A stretch of DNA of 64,000 nt from Corallium rubrum (GCA_964035015.1 OZ036007.1:1313899-1377898), one strand, 5' to 3'; shown: positions 35,304-45,526, counted from the stretch's first letter. The notes: a model not told the origin generated them from the letters alone. Numbers and translations: made by a program.

Positions 35304-37427
35304 ATGCGGCAATTTCGATTTGACTATTCACTAAAGAATATCCCAATACCATCACAGGACGCTTATTTGAAGAATTTGATTGAAAAAGTGGAAAGTGTAA
35401 TAAAACGTATGAGATGGAAAGCCAATTTCTTTCTTAAAAACAAACAGAGAGAAAACCAAAACAACCCTTTCGGCCTTGCGTCCAACAAAACACCTCCTTC
35501 TATCCCAGAAATAAAACCTTTCGAAGACGACCTTATAAAACTCATCGAAAATATACAATTTCGGCCATACACGAACCAGTTTCAGAAATGTTTGGCTACC
35601 GATTTAAAGAAAATTAATTCATCTCCCAACGTTTTCATTTTTGCAGACAAAACTAGGAACATTTATGAAACCCCACTCGACACATACAACAAGCTCCTAC
35701 ATGACAACATCACAAAAACATATAAGCATGGATCCGAGGACACTATAGATGAGATTGATTCGGAACTAAGAGAAATTTCGAACAGTTTAGGAATCGGCGA
35801 CAAAATCGAAAAAATGAAAAAACGCGAAGCATTTATATCTTTAAAAGACCACAAAGAAAATTTCGAAAACAATCCAAAATGCCGATTAATTAACCCTGCT
35901 AAAAGCGAATCCGGAAAACTAAGTAAGGTGATTTTGGACAAAATTAATTCTAATTTGAGACAAAAACTGAATTTAAACCAATGGAGAAATACAAAACAAG
36001 TAATTGAGTGGTTTGGCAATATAAAAGATAAGGACAGACATAGTTTTATTTCGTTTGACATTGTCGATTTCTATCCGTCTATTTCTGAAAAACTATTGGA
36101 CCAAGCATTATCTTGGGCTTCGAATTTGGCTACTATAACTGAAAACAACATTTCAATAATAAAACACGCTAGAAAATCTCTCCTTTTCAATACCGGAACT
36201 TCATGGATAAAAAAAGATAGCAATAGTTTGTTTGACGTTACCATGGGTTGTTTCGACGGCGCGGAAGTTTGTGAGTTAGTAGGCCTTTTCATTTTAAATC
36301 ACCTAAGTAAGAAATTTGGCAAAGAAAGCATTGGCCTATATAGAGATGACGGTTTAGCTATTATAAAAAGTAAATCAGCACGTTTAGCAGACAAAACAAG
36401 GAAAGAACTCCACAAAATTTTCGAGCAGTTTGACCTAAAAATTACCGCCGAATCAAATTTACGCATAGTAAACTTTTTAGATGTAACTTTCGACCTCAAC
36501 AATGGAAATTATAGGCCCTATAGGAAGCCCAATGACGATCCGCTTTACATAAATAAGCACTCTAACCACCCACCAAGCATCACAAGACAGTTACCTACAT
36601 CAATCAACAAGCGCATTGCACTTCTCTCATCAGATGAACAAGTTTTTCAGGAATCTGCAACCATATATCAGAACGCACTTAGGCACAGCAACTTTGATCA
36701 TGATCTTAGCTACACTCAACACACAGCACAGCAACCACGCAGGAATAGGCAACGCAACATCACTTGGTTCAACCCACCTTTTAGCAAGAGTGTAAGCACA
36801 AACATAGGACGTAATTTCCTAAACCTAATTGACAAACACTTCCCACCACACCATAAGCTCCATAAAATTTTTAACAGAAACACAGTCAAAGTAAGTTACA
36901 GCTGCATGAACAATGTTAAGTCAATAATCACTAAACACAATGCACACATATCTAGGAATAACATGCCACAGGATAAGGACACTAGCAGTTGCAATTGTAA
37001 GAAAAACACGAATTGTCCACTTAGAAAACAATGCATGACTAGGGACATAGTATACAAAGCAACAGTCACAGTAAACAACACAAACACGATCAAGAATTAC
37101 ATTGGCATGACTTCAACCACATTCAAAGAGCGATTGGCCAACCACACTAAATCTTTTCAGCATAAAAAGCATGCAAACGACACCGAACTTTCGAAATATA
37201 TTTGGGCATTGAAAGAAAATAATAAGGATTTTAGTATTAATTGGCAAATTTTAAAACATTCCATTTCGTACACGGGAGGTTCAAAACGATGTAATTTACG
37301 TTTAGAAGAAAAATTTTATATTTTGAAAGATAAAAACAAGAATTGTTTACTCAACAAAAGAGCAGAAATTATCAGTCAATGTCGTCATCGACACAAATTC
37401 CGCGCAAACAGCGCAACAAAGCCATGA
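35304..37427 (+). CDS. PLE reverse transcriptase/GIY-YIG endonuclease, right copy, 707 aa
   Basis: Same protein as the left copy with one difference seen: residue 666, Cys in the left (KRCNLCLEEK), is Arg here (KRCNLRLEEK). That Cys lies next to the presumed catalytic Glu and is conserved in the family-B fragment (KCNLCLHEKF), so this copy may have a weakened endonuclease. All RT motifs (FDIVDFYPSI, YRDDG) and the IVY/YIG pair are intact. The ATG at 35304 was chosen over the upstream in-frame GTG. Transcription from the shared 5' junction would be divergent, giving two sense RNAs. Confidence 0.93.
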   Translation: MRQFRFDYSLKNIPIPSQDAYLKNLIEKVESVIKRMRWKANFFLKNKQRENQNNPFGLASNKTPPSIPEIKPFEDDLIKLIENIQFRPYTNQFQKCLATDLKKINSSPNVFIFADKTRNIYETPLDTYNKLLHDNITKTYKHGSEDTIDEIDSELREISNSLGIGDKIEKMKKREAFISLKDHKENFENNPKCRLINPAKSESGKLSKVILDKINSNLRQKLNLNQWRNTKQVIEWFGNIKDKDRHSFISFDIVDFYPSISEKLLDQALSWASNLATITENNISIIKHARKSLLFNTGTSWIKKDSNSLFDVTMGCFDGAEVCELVGLFILNHLSKKFGKESIGLYRDDGLAIIKSKSARLADKTRKELHKIFEQFDLKITAESNLRIVNFLDVTFDLNNGNYRPYRKPNDDPLYINKHSNHPPSITRQLPTSINKRIALLSSDEQVFQESATIYQNALRHSNFDHDLSYTQHTAQQPRRNRQRNITWFNPPFSKSVSTNIGRNFLNLIDKHFPPHHKLHKIFNRNTVKVSYSCMNNVKSIITKHNAHISRNNMPQDKDTSSCNCKKNTNCPLRKQCMTRDIVYKATVTVNNTNTIKNYIGMTSTTFKERLANHTKSFQHKKHANDTELSKYIWALKENNKDFSINWQILKHSISYTGGSKRCNLRLEEKFYILKDKNKNCLLNKRAEIISQCRHRHKFRANSATKP

Positions 37428-37506
37428 ATGCATGTATTGTTTCGCCCCCACACTCCCACGTTCCAACAAGAAGGATATAAGCACCCCCTGTTTTCGAAAA
37501 TTGTCA

Positions 37507-37549
37507 TCTGCCTGAAGATTCTTTTTTAGATGAAACAGCCTGTAGCAGA
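37507..37549 (+). ncRNA. Hammerhead ribozyme, PLE family A, right copy
   Basis: Stem I TCTGC (37507-37511) with GCAGA (37545-37549); CTGAAGA (37512-37518); stem II 37519-37531; GAA 37532-37534; stem III ACA/TGT (37535-37537 and 37541-37543); cleavage expected after A37544. All conserved core bases are present. Stem II has only three Watson-Crick pairs. Confidence 0.77.
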
Positions 37550-37632
37550 CTTTTGAGGTAAGCGAAAATCTATATTTGCTCTAACTATATGTTATCGAGC
37601 ACTCTGCGCGTTTCGTAGACCAAAATCCACAC

Positions 37633-37633
<1 letters not shown>
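37533..37633 (+). repeat. Pseudo-LTR segment, 3' extension of right copy
   Basis: Continues past the hammerhead into what is 5'-leader sequence elsewhere (GCTCTAACTATATGTTATCG, CGTAGACCAAAA) and then meets (TA)n. Confidence 0.85.

Positions 37634-38083
<450 letters not shown>

Positions 38084-38141
<58 letters not shown>
38084..38141. repeat. (TA)n tract
   Basis: Pure TA, bounding the preceding element on its right. Confidence 0.97.
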
Positions 38142-38146
<5 letters not shown>

Positions 38147-38592
38147 ATCGACATCATTCACTGGTAACTGATCAGAATGTGATTTCCACTGTAGATAGCA
38201 CACAAAATTTGCTGTGACACAAATTCGCATGTTTTTGTTGCCAGTTTTGCCCAAAAATTGGTTTTGCGAATCGCGGCTGGCTTTAATATTGCATGCAGTA
38301 ACAAAGAACTGTACTAGTACAAAGCAACTAGAATATTAGAATAGCTGCTGTAACTCCGATCAATTAACAAACCATACATTACTGATTTACTGCACAAGTA
38401 TAGAAAACTCTGCTTGCTGACAACAGCCGATTCGGTGAACCCGCATCACTTATCCAATGCCCTAATGCCGTTCGACTCGTTCGGTTTAAGCGCCATTGCG
38501 TGTTCGAATCCCAATCGAGGTCAATTAAATTGTTTTCTCTATTGTTGTTTCTTTCATATCCAACATCTTGCCTACAATGGTACCCGGACATT

Positions 38593-38772
38593 TTGCCGAA
38601 AGACACTTTGCCGAAAGACACTTTGCCGAAAGACATTTGGCCGAAAGACATTTGGCCGAACGGACATTTGGCCGACGGACATTTTGCCAAATGGACAATT
38701 TAACGAACGGACTTTTTGCCGAAAAGACATTTTGCCGAAGGGACAATTTGCCGAAAAGACATTTTGCCGAAT
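38593..38772 (+). repeat. 16-17-bp tandem units, left foldback arm
   Basis: About 11 units with drift between TTTTGCCGAAAAGACA, TTTGGCCGAACGGACA and TTTAACGAACGGAC. The outermost units are the most alike. Confidence 0.9.
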
Positions 38773-38845
38773 GTTATTTCGTGAAAATAAATTCATCCAC
38801 ATTGTTTTCCAAATTGTTTGAGACGATGATTCATTTCTCAGGTCT

Positions 38846-39038
38846 GAAAAGAAATCAACTCGCTGGTCAAGGAACAAGCCAGAAACGAACTTCTCCTGGA
38901 GCAAGTGCTTGCCCACATTCCTCTGCCGCCACCAAAAAAAAAAGGTACCATTTGGCGAATCAGAGACTGAAAGACATTGTTAGTGACATTGACGAGAACA
39001 TGATAACTTACTTACGGGCTATTGCTCACAATCTGTAG
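38846..39038 (+). pseudogene. Protein C-terminus remnant inside foldback element (possible transposase tail)
   Basis: Read in two frames, the sequence gives EQARNELLLEQVLAHIPLPP followed by a Lys run, then RYHLANQRLKDIVSDIDENM.. ending YLRAIAHNL and a stop. The two parts are separated by a single-base shift within a ten-A run at about 38934-38943. Codon-like conservation across the shift suggests a recent loss of one A. Its place inside a 9-bp-duplication foldback element suggests the tail of a MuDR-type transposase, but I cannot confirm the family. Confidence 0.45.
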
Positions 39039-39284
39039 AACGGTTGTAAGCATGTTTTTGTAAAATATGTGTGTGTAAAAACATTCGTAAAATATTTTTG
39101 TATTTTTACTGCATTATATCATAATAAACCTTTTTCTTCACATTCATGTTATTCCTAGCGAGTTTTCGGTAAACAGTCTGTTCGTTAACTTGTCTCTTCC
39201 GCAAAATGTCAAAAACTCAAGAACATATGAAACGAAAGATGTTCGTTTTAGGAGTCTTAGTTTGCGGAAATAACATTCGGAAAA

Positions 39285-39400
39285 ATGGCTTTTTGGCAAA
39301 TTGTCCGTTCGTAAAATTGTCCATTCGGCAAAATGTCCGTTCGGCAAAATGTCTTTCGGCAAAATGTCTTTCGCCAAAGTGTCTTTCGGTAAAATGTTCG
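39285..39400 (-). repeat. 16-17-bp tandem units, right foldback arm
   Basis: Reverse complement of the left-arm units (TTCGGCAAAATGTCTT), about 7 units. Confidence 0.9.
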
Positions 39401-39761
39401 GCCACCGCCTACAATTCTAGTAAGGAATATTAACTTCGACATTTTGTAGCTGACTGCCTGAGTCATCCCAGGATCACTGTTAATCCTTTCCAAGTAACTA
39501 CTGGTCATTATCACCACTAGTGTAAATCACCAATATTGCATCGTACGTATCTTCCACGAATTTACGTGTTCTGAACTGATTTAATAGGATACACAGTAGA
39601 TCTATTTAAATATGGCTTCAAAATATTCCAAGGCTTTTTTTTGACTATCGGAAGACCATTTTTAGGCCTTTCAAGGCATTTTTAGACCTTTCAAGACCTT
39701 ACAATTTGGCACATGCTAACTATATGTCTAGTAGACTGCCGAAACAGAGAACGTATGGGAG

Positions 39762-39795
39762 TCTCACGTTTCGAGCGAAGGCCCATCGTCAGAGA
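39762..39795 (-). ncRNA. Hammerhead relic, probably inactive
   Basis: Minus strand: CTGACGA (39792-39786), stem II region, GAAACGT, but the cleavage-position base is G (H17 must not be G). Confidence 0.5.
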
Positions 39796-40141
39796 GAAAC
39801 GTAAAGAGTGTAAACAAGCAATGAGCATATATAGGAAAGGTAATCATGTGACGAAAAATAAGCCAATCAGATAAAAATAACGAGAGCTTATACTCTCGCT
39901 CATATATTTATCTATTTTTTCTCTCGCTCATCCTTTTTACACCCCCTCCTTGCCCATCGACGGTATGAATAGCAAATGTCTTTCGCATTTCATTATGGAT
40001 TTGTTCTTGTTATTTGGATTTGATTGGCTAATTTTTCGCATCTCATCAATTTGTTATTATTTTTGTCTGATTGGCTTATTTTTGGTTACATGATTACCTT
40101 TCATATATAAGCTCATTGTTTGTTTACACTCTTTACGTTTC

Positions 40142-40175
40142 TCTCTGACAAAGGGCCTTCGCTCGAAACGTTAGA
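40142..40175 (+). ncRNA. Hammerhead relic, probably inactive
   Basis: Core reads CTGACAA instead of CTGANGA, stem II GGGC/GCTC, GAAACGT, T at the cleavage position, stem I TCT/AGA. The G-to-A core change should abolish cleavage. Confidence 0.5.
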
Positions 40176-40249
40176 CTCCTACGTTCTCTGTTTCGGCAGT
40201 ATATCTAACCTTACGCTATATATTTCGATTGAAGCATATTTTAGCTCGG

Positions 40250-40436
40250 TTATATCTATACTGGGCTGATTTAGTGTTTTATGACTGTAATAAACAATTA
40301 GAATGCTTTGTGTGCTGTATTTACAGAAACACGAAACCAATTCTGGTTTGTTTTGCCATTCTGCACTGCTCAAATATTCGTAATAAGATTTTCGTGACAT
40401 AAAATCAGCCTTGGTAACCAGGCTAGCCCGCCTCAT
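40250..40436. repeat. Dispersed repeat, second copy at about 42880-43085
   Basis: Shared phrases: GTAATAAGATTTTCGTGA, GACATAAAATCAGCCTT and CTGGCTAGCCCGTCTCATATG-type end (AGGCTAGCCCGCCTCATATG). Confidence 0.65.
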
Positions 40437-40932
40437 ATGAACAGCCCCTAAGTAGTTTATGATATGGCACTTTTTATTACAAAATCAATCATGTATTAAT
40501 TCTTGGTCATCGCTTCATTTAATTTCGTCAAAACACCGGACTAGCGTTATTTTCGGTTGTTTCTTTCTCGTCTGGATACTAAAATTTACTTTTGTAATGT
40601 TCATCGTCGTCATTTATTTCATTTATTAATTCGTCGTTTTGCAGCAATTACTTTCTTATTAGGATTTTTTGTTTGTTAATTTTCAATCGTAGGGCGTCAA
40701 CAATTTTCATAATGCCCACGGGTATTAAGGAGAAATCTCGCCAAATGAGCAACCAATCACAGCGCGTGATTTTACCGAAAGAAATTCTTACCATATAATC
40801 CCCGAGCTGGGCGACGGGCCGAAGGTCCGGAGCCCGGTGAGGGTGCTAATCTCGACACGCATGGAGTCCATTTTACACGCGTGTAGTACACGCGAAATTA
40901 CACGCAAGTGGGAAAGAAATTCTGCGAGATGT

Positions 40933-40976
<44 letters not shown>
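40933..40976. repeat. (TA)n tract
   Basis: About 44 bp of TA. Confidence 0.95.
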
Positions 40977-40979
<3 letters not shown>

Positions 40980-41162
40980 ATCAAATCCACAACTTGCGCA
41001 GTTCGAATAGCAGGGTACTGGTAACTAATCCGTTAAATTATTCAAATTATTTAAATTTACGTCAACAAATTATAATTTATAAGTTTGGTTGGATTGCAAA
41101 ATAGTTTTTCAACGATCATGACGAAAGAAGTCTTTGCCAGAAAAAATGGTTTCAGCTAAAAT

Positions 41163-41410
41163 GTACATTAACTCTTTCTTGTCCGAATTGGTCTTTAGTA
41201 TCTTATTCTGGCTAACGCCAGACGATTTTATTCACCTCTGGGGAAGCCCCCGGACAGGAATGATCGAGTTATAGACTATCTCTTTAAAGACTATCTCTTT
41301 AAAGACTATCTCTTTAACTCTTTCTTGTCCGAATTGGTCTTTAGTATTTTATTCTGGCTAACGCCAGACGATTTTATTCACCTCTGGGGAAGCCCCCGGA
41401 CAGGAATGAG
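41163..41410 (+). repeat. Tandem duplication, about 95-bp units
   Basis: CTCTTTCTTGTCCGAATTGG..GGAAGCCCCCGGACAGGAAT occurs at about 41170-41262 and 41317-41407, separated by three GACTATCTCTTTAAA copies. The GGCTAACGCCAGACGATTTT phrase recurs at 48.7 and 49.65 kb. Confidence 0.85.
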
Positions 41411-42860
41411 TTAATATTACTATGAAAAAAGACCAAGGAAAGAAGGCTAACAAGAGATGTGGCAGCGAGAAAAAGACAACAATAAATACGACTTAAAACC
41501 ACTGGAAAAATCCTAAAAACTAATACGATAAAGACAGAAAACGATGCCGACCAAAATATAACTGAAAGAAGAAGGATGTGTCCTGAAACTGTTCAAAGCC
41601 GGTAAAGAATTTTGCTCTGGTGTATTCTACATAACTCGAGAGGGAACGATGAAGAAATTTTTAAACAAACGGCTTTTTAGATCATGAAGAGAACTGAATG
41701 ATGTCTTGTCATATTTATGTGTCAACAACGAAAAAAGTAAGAAACCACGAACGAGAAAAACAATCCGAAAAGAGTAGACTGAATTGGCAGTGTTTGTGGT
41801 CACAAAAGCAGAAGAAAGTTTAACGGTAGGAGATTCGTATTTAACAGTTTAGCTGAGTTAAAACAGAAGAAATCTTGAAAATGAAAATTAATATAAATAA
41901 TATATTGTCTAGAATTGTCTTTCAACGCTAGGACGTTGCCATTGTGTGATTTGTGTCTTTTCTTGGCCACAGTTTATATATATTTTTGAATGAAGATTTG
42001 TCATTTGGTTCATCTCGTTTTGTTTTATTTTAATATTGACATTGCATGTCCTTTCGGTGTGTCAATACCATAGAAATAATACACGACTACAGATGAACCT
42101 TGCTAGCTAATTTTCTGGATGTTTTCTGATCTGTGTTCATTAATACAACAAAAACAGAAGTTAGGGTAGGGGGGGGTGTGTTAAAAAATGCATATAAAGC
42201 CGGCGAGGGGTTGTTGCGTTAATGTATTTCTAGTAATACATATTAATGCCATCTTTTTTAGCCAGGTGCCTTTACTCTAGGAAAAGAACTATATCAGGAA
42301 CAACTGTTTATGTCCTATAAATAAGAACCTGTGAAGAAAATGTCTGCCTGATTTCTCAATACATACCCAACAAGAACCATTTCAGTCTGACTTGAAAAAA
42401 TAGGGGTTCTTTTATGCGGGTTTTTACAATTTGCTGTTTACAGAAGCGGGAGATTTTGTTGATAAACAAGGCTGAAGCAGTAGAATAAGCGGAAATTCAA
42501 CAAAATAGAGTAGGTAGAAAAGTGTCCACAGGTATGTTCCTTAAAATTTTCTAGCCATTAATATATCCAAAAGTTGTAAAATTCGACAAATATCGAGTAC
42601 GCCAAATTGCTACTAGTAGTCTTGCATGAAAATACCGAAAAATATAAGAATGTTAAACTTGTTATTTTATTTATGAATATATGCTAAAACAATTATTTTC
42701 CTCAGTGTCAGCGAATGCAGAGTAAAAAGTAAATGAGAGCTCCGCTCAAAACATAAGTATTTGGCGTTACTAAAAAGCTGGGCAATTTGCCGACCACCTT
42801 GTCAAATTGTTCTATTCAAAACACTGCCTACGCAGAACTCTACTTTTTTTACAACGTGAT
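41411..42860. other. Intergenic; nothing supported
   Basis: AT-rich DNA with a short G-run at 42171. CACTGCCTACGCAG at about 42822-42836 is a fragment of the PLE-type tail seen at 38.05 kb. Confidence 0.4.
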
Positions 42861-42879
42861 TTAGAGCGGCTTCATGTGA

Positions 42880-43085
42880 AAGAGACTGTTCTTATCAGGC
42901 TGATTTTATGTCACGAAAATCCTTCTTTGACTACAAAAAGCTAGGAATTATAACACTCCGTGTGCTATACCTATAGAAAAAAACCCCCAATTTTTCTTCG
43001 TTATGTGATTTTGCATTTCTCAAATAGTAGTAATAAGATTTTCCGTGATATAAATTCAATCTGCTAATCTGGCTAGCCCGTCTCA
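42880..43085. repeat. Dispersed repeat, partner of 40250-40436
   Basis: See partner; same orientation, diverged. Confidence 0.6.
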
Positions 43086-43379
43086 TATGGCTTGATTTCC
43101 AGCCGCGGAGCCGAGGGAAACATTGAGACTCGAGGGAAAACAAAACTAACTGTTTCCCGAGGGATCAGACATTAAGTGTTTTGTTATATAGACGTTTTCA
43201 CTCACGTGATCGGTGGCCCCATTGGGGTGGTGAAACAATACGAAATATTTGAATAAGAAAGAGCTAATTCCCATAGCGTACACCAATATGGCCGCCATTT
43301 CATTGTTTTGGTACACCAATATGGCCGCCGTGACGTCAGATGAAAACGATCTATAGCTAGAGTTTCACTAAATAATTTC

Positions 43380-43500
43380 GACGTTTATCAAGGGAAAGTA
43401 CACAAAAGACAAACTGAAAAACTTACCAAAACATTTCGCCTGGCTCCGTAATTTCACTTTAATCAAACAAATATGAGTCTCAGAACAAAAGAACTGCAAT
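43380..43500 (-). repeat. Dispersed repeat, inverted copy of about 56170-56310
   Basis: Reverse complement shares AGCCAGGCGAAATGTTTTGG, TTTCAGTTTGTCTTT and CCCTTGATAAACGTCGAAAT with 56170-56310. Confidence 0.8.
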
Positions 43501-43722
43501 ACATTCCTCCAACTAATCTTCACACATGCTTTGAAGACCTATAAATATTCTTTTTTTCGTACCAAACAAGCTTTTGTTTAAATGCAGGATGCCGTGAAGA
43601 GTTCAAAGTTCTAGCGGGCAAGTGGGTACCCTGGGTGCCAGAGGTTCTTCCACGCTCGCAGGGGGAGGGGGGGGGGGGTAGTAGGGGATTATAGGGGATA
43701 TATTCAGTAAGAATCCAGCTGA

Positions 43723-43893
43723 ATGTCTGTTCAATTTCTACCAACTGGTTTTGGAAAATCTCTAATTTTCCAACTGGTTCCAGCTATGTGTCAAGAGCTT
43801 TATGATATTGGCTACACGACTTTCCCGAAAAATGCTGTAATGCTCGTGTTGTGTCCGTTGATTTCTTTGATCGAATCAAACATGAAGGAATTA
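43723..43893 (+). pseudogene. RecQ-like DNA helicase fragment
   Basis: Encodes FLPTGFGKSLIFQLVPAMC (Walker A PTGFGKS) and, 30 residues on, MLVLCPLISLIESNMKEL, matching motif Ia of RecQ-family helicases (PL.AL..DQ). The usual upstream exon start and everything after motif Ia are missing. The reading frame runs directly into a TTAA-flanked MITE at 43895. RecQ-like fragments are common in cnidarian genomes as duplicated or mobile-element-borne sequence. It may be one exon of a broken copy. Confidence 0.6.
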
Positions 43894-43894
43894 A

Positions 43895-44354
43895 AGTGCT
43901 TATGTCACAAAAAATTTTTTTGGACTTTTGAGTAGAGGACAAAAAGTTAGTTAATAGGTTCTTTAACATTTTTCGGTTTTCTCTTTTCATTCGCGAGATA
44001 TGCGGCTCTAAACCTTGAAAAATTGGCTTTTAGCAAAAAATTGTCGCGCCCTAGAAAAAAACGGAAAAGGGTCTGGGGCGACAGCCGTGTGACGTAGCTT
44101 CAGGGACGGAGGTTCGAATTCACATGTGAAGGAGTACTAAAAAGCTATTGTTAAAATTAATAAGTCCCTTAAGCTACGTCACACCACGCTCGTCCCAGAC
44201 TCTTGTTGATACGCGACATTTTCACGAAAAGTGCTGTTTAGAGCCGCATATCTCGCGAATGAAAAGAGAAAACCGAAAAATGTTACAGAACCTAGTAACT
44301 AACTTTTTCTCCTCTACTCAAAAGTTAAAAATTTTTTTTTGTGACATAAGCACT
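43895..44354. mobile_element. MITE with TTAA duplication (piggyBac/Kolobok-like)
   Basis: Long inverted ends of about 120 bp, starting AGTGCTTATGTCACAAAA and ending with its complement. TTAA is at 43891-43894 and 44355-44358. The arms share CATTCGCGAGATATGCGGCT. The centre has a separate inverted pair around AGTTACGTCACAC-like words. Confidence 0.85.
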
Positions 44355-44358
44355 TTAA

Positions 44359-44490
44359 CATAGGCGTAGAGTTTTGTTTTCGTCTAGAGGGCTGAAGTGC
44401 TGAACAGGGCCTTTCTAAGAATTTTCTCGTGGGGTGCGTTTACAAAAAGGGACTCTTCTAGGGGGTCCGAGGGCATGCCCCCGCTGTTAA
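44359..44490 (+). mobile_element. 5' fragment of the hAT-like MITE seen at 8961
   Basis: Begins CATAGGCGTAGAGTTTTGTT and follows 8961-9060 closely (GGCTGAAGTGCTGAACAGGG), then diverges. No right end found. Confidence 0.75.
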
Positions 44491-44511
44491 TTTATTAAAT
44501 GTTCGCTTTGA

Positions 44512-44825
44512 TCACGAAACACACAAACAACGTTGATATTCTATTTCAGTTCCTTTCAGCACTATTTATTCACACAGTCAAGCAAACGAACGCGTATCGA
44601 AGCGAGTTCCGCAGTTTTTCAGCCCGGTTTGCCGGGATGAAAATTAAACGATTACGTGGACATTTTCATTCCGGTTAACCGGGCTAGCCCGGTTGCGACA
44701 ACTGGGATCCCGGCAAACCGGGCTAGCCCGCTTGCCATGTAATCGAAATGTTAAAACAACATGCGTTTTAATATATAAAGCGGGCTAGCCCGGTTAACCG
44801 AGCCAGCCCGGTCCATATAATCGCT
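44512..44825. repeat. Dispersed repeat rich in CCGGGCTAGCCCGG palindromes
   Basis: The left part matches 2292-2450. The right part has four palindromic CGGGCTAGCCCG-type sites separated by GTTAACCGG words. Likely a MITE family. Confidence 0.6.
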
Positions 44826-45251
44826 CCCTTAGTGACACTTTAACGGCCATCCCGTGTGTTTACTTCTGGGTTTCTCCTATCAAAAAAATGTTGTACTGTA
44901 TAACGTATTTTCACCAGAATTAAATATCGAAAACCCCAACGTGGTTTCTTGGCGCTCTGTATCAAAGAGGGAGGGAACATAGAAAATGTTTAGCATACGG
45001 ACATGAAAAGTCCTGCCTTTATGATTTCCAAAAACTCATAGTAATAATCGTATCCATGATTATAAAATAAGGTGTCCTCTACGCATGCTCTGATTGGTTG
45101 GGCTCCGTGCATTTATAGAGAACAGAGGTCATGAATGACGTAAAATGGCGTAGACTGGCGTCAGCTGGCCGGAAAAGCCCGCCAAATTCCTAAACTTTTA
45201 GTTTGATTTTCCTCTTCTTATTTTATAAAACAAATAAAACATACCGCTCCT

Positions 45252-45397
45252 GTGCATATGTACTCTTATAAAGGCACGTTTGATGTCATTTGAACACGAA
45301 AGAAGTGTAAAGGCACTCGCTATCGCCTCGTGCCTCTACTCAACTTCTTTCGTGTTCAAATGACGTCAAACATGCCTTTATAGGAGTACATATGCAC
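45252..45397. repeat. Long hairpin, about 55-bp arms
   Basis: GTGCATATGTACTCTTATAA.. (45252-45306) pairs with ..TTATAGGAGTACATATGCAC (45343-45397). Contains TGACGTCA on one arm. A diverged relative is at 49951-50090. Confidence 0.9.
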
Positions 45398-45526
45398 GGA
45401 GCTTTATGTTTTATTTGTTAAAGAAAACGCAAAGGAAATTATATCAGTACCGTGTCCGTGGTCTGATATGAACTGTACATGAACAAGAAGAACTTTGGAG
45501 TTCTGTAGGTGAGCTAGCCTGGTCGA

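Larger units (their letters stand above)
32758..37633. mobile_element. Head-to-head pair of near-identical Penelope-like elements
   Basis: Two full-length copies of one PLE face away from each other: the left on the minus strand (ORF 35022-32899), the right on the plus strand (ORF 35304-37427). Their products differ at one residue by eye. Both 3' ends abut (TA)n. The left ends about 19 bp past its hammerhead; the right runs about 85 bp past it. The junction at 35175-35205 is a perfect palindrome. PLEs are known for partial tandem or inverted copies with pseudo-LTRs; two complete intact arms are less usual. Confidence 0.9.
38579..39406. mobile_element. Foldback element, 0.83 kb, 9-bp target duplication
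   Basis: Arms are tandem 16-17-bp units of the form GACATTTTGCCGAAA (left 38593-38772; inverted right about 39285-39400). Ends are GGTACCCGGACATTTT and the complement of GGTGGCCGAACATTTT. GCCTACAAT is perfectly duplicated at 38570-38578 and 39407-39415. A 9-bp duplication plus tandem-unit arms points to an FB/MuDR-type element. It encodes only a remnant (38846-39038). Confidence 0.88.
39731..40210. mobile_element. Inverted pair of PLE 3' ends, about 480 bp
   Basis: 39734-39880 (CTGCCGAAACAGAGAACGTA.., CAAGCAATGAGCATATATAG, AATCATGTGACGAAAAATAA) is inverted at about 40060-40200. The middle is non-coding. Each arm ends with a hammerhead relic. Confidence 0.8.

Noticed and set aside
33233..36502. 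Several 60-130-codon frames antisense to the two PLE genes
   Set aside because: They mirror each other exactly in both copies and are shadows of the 707-codon frames.
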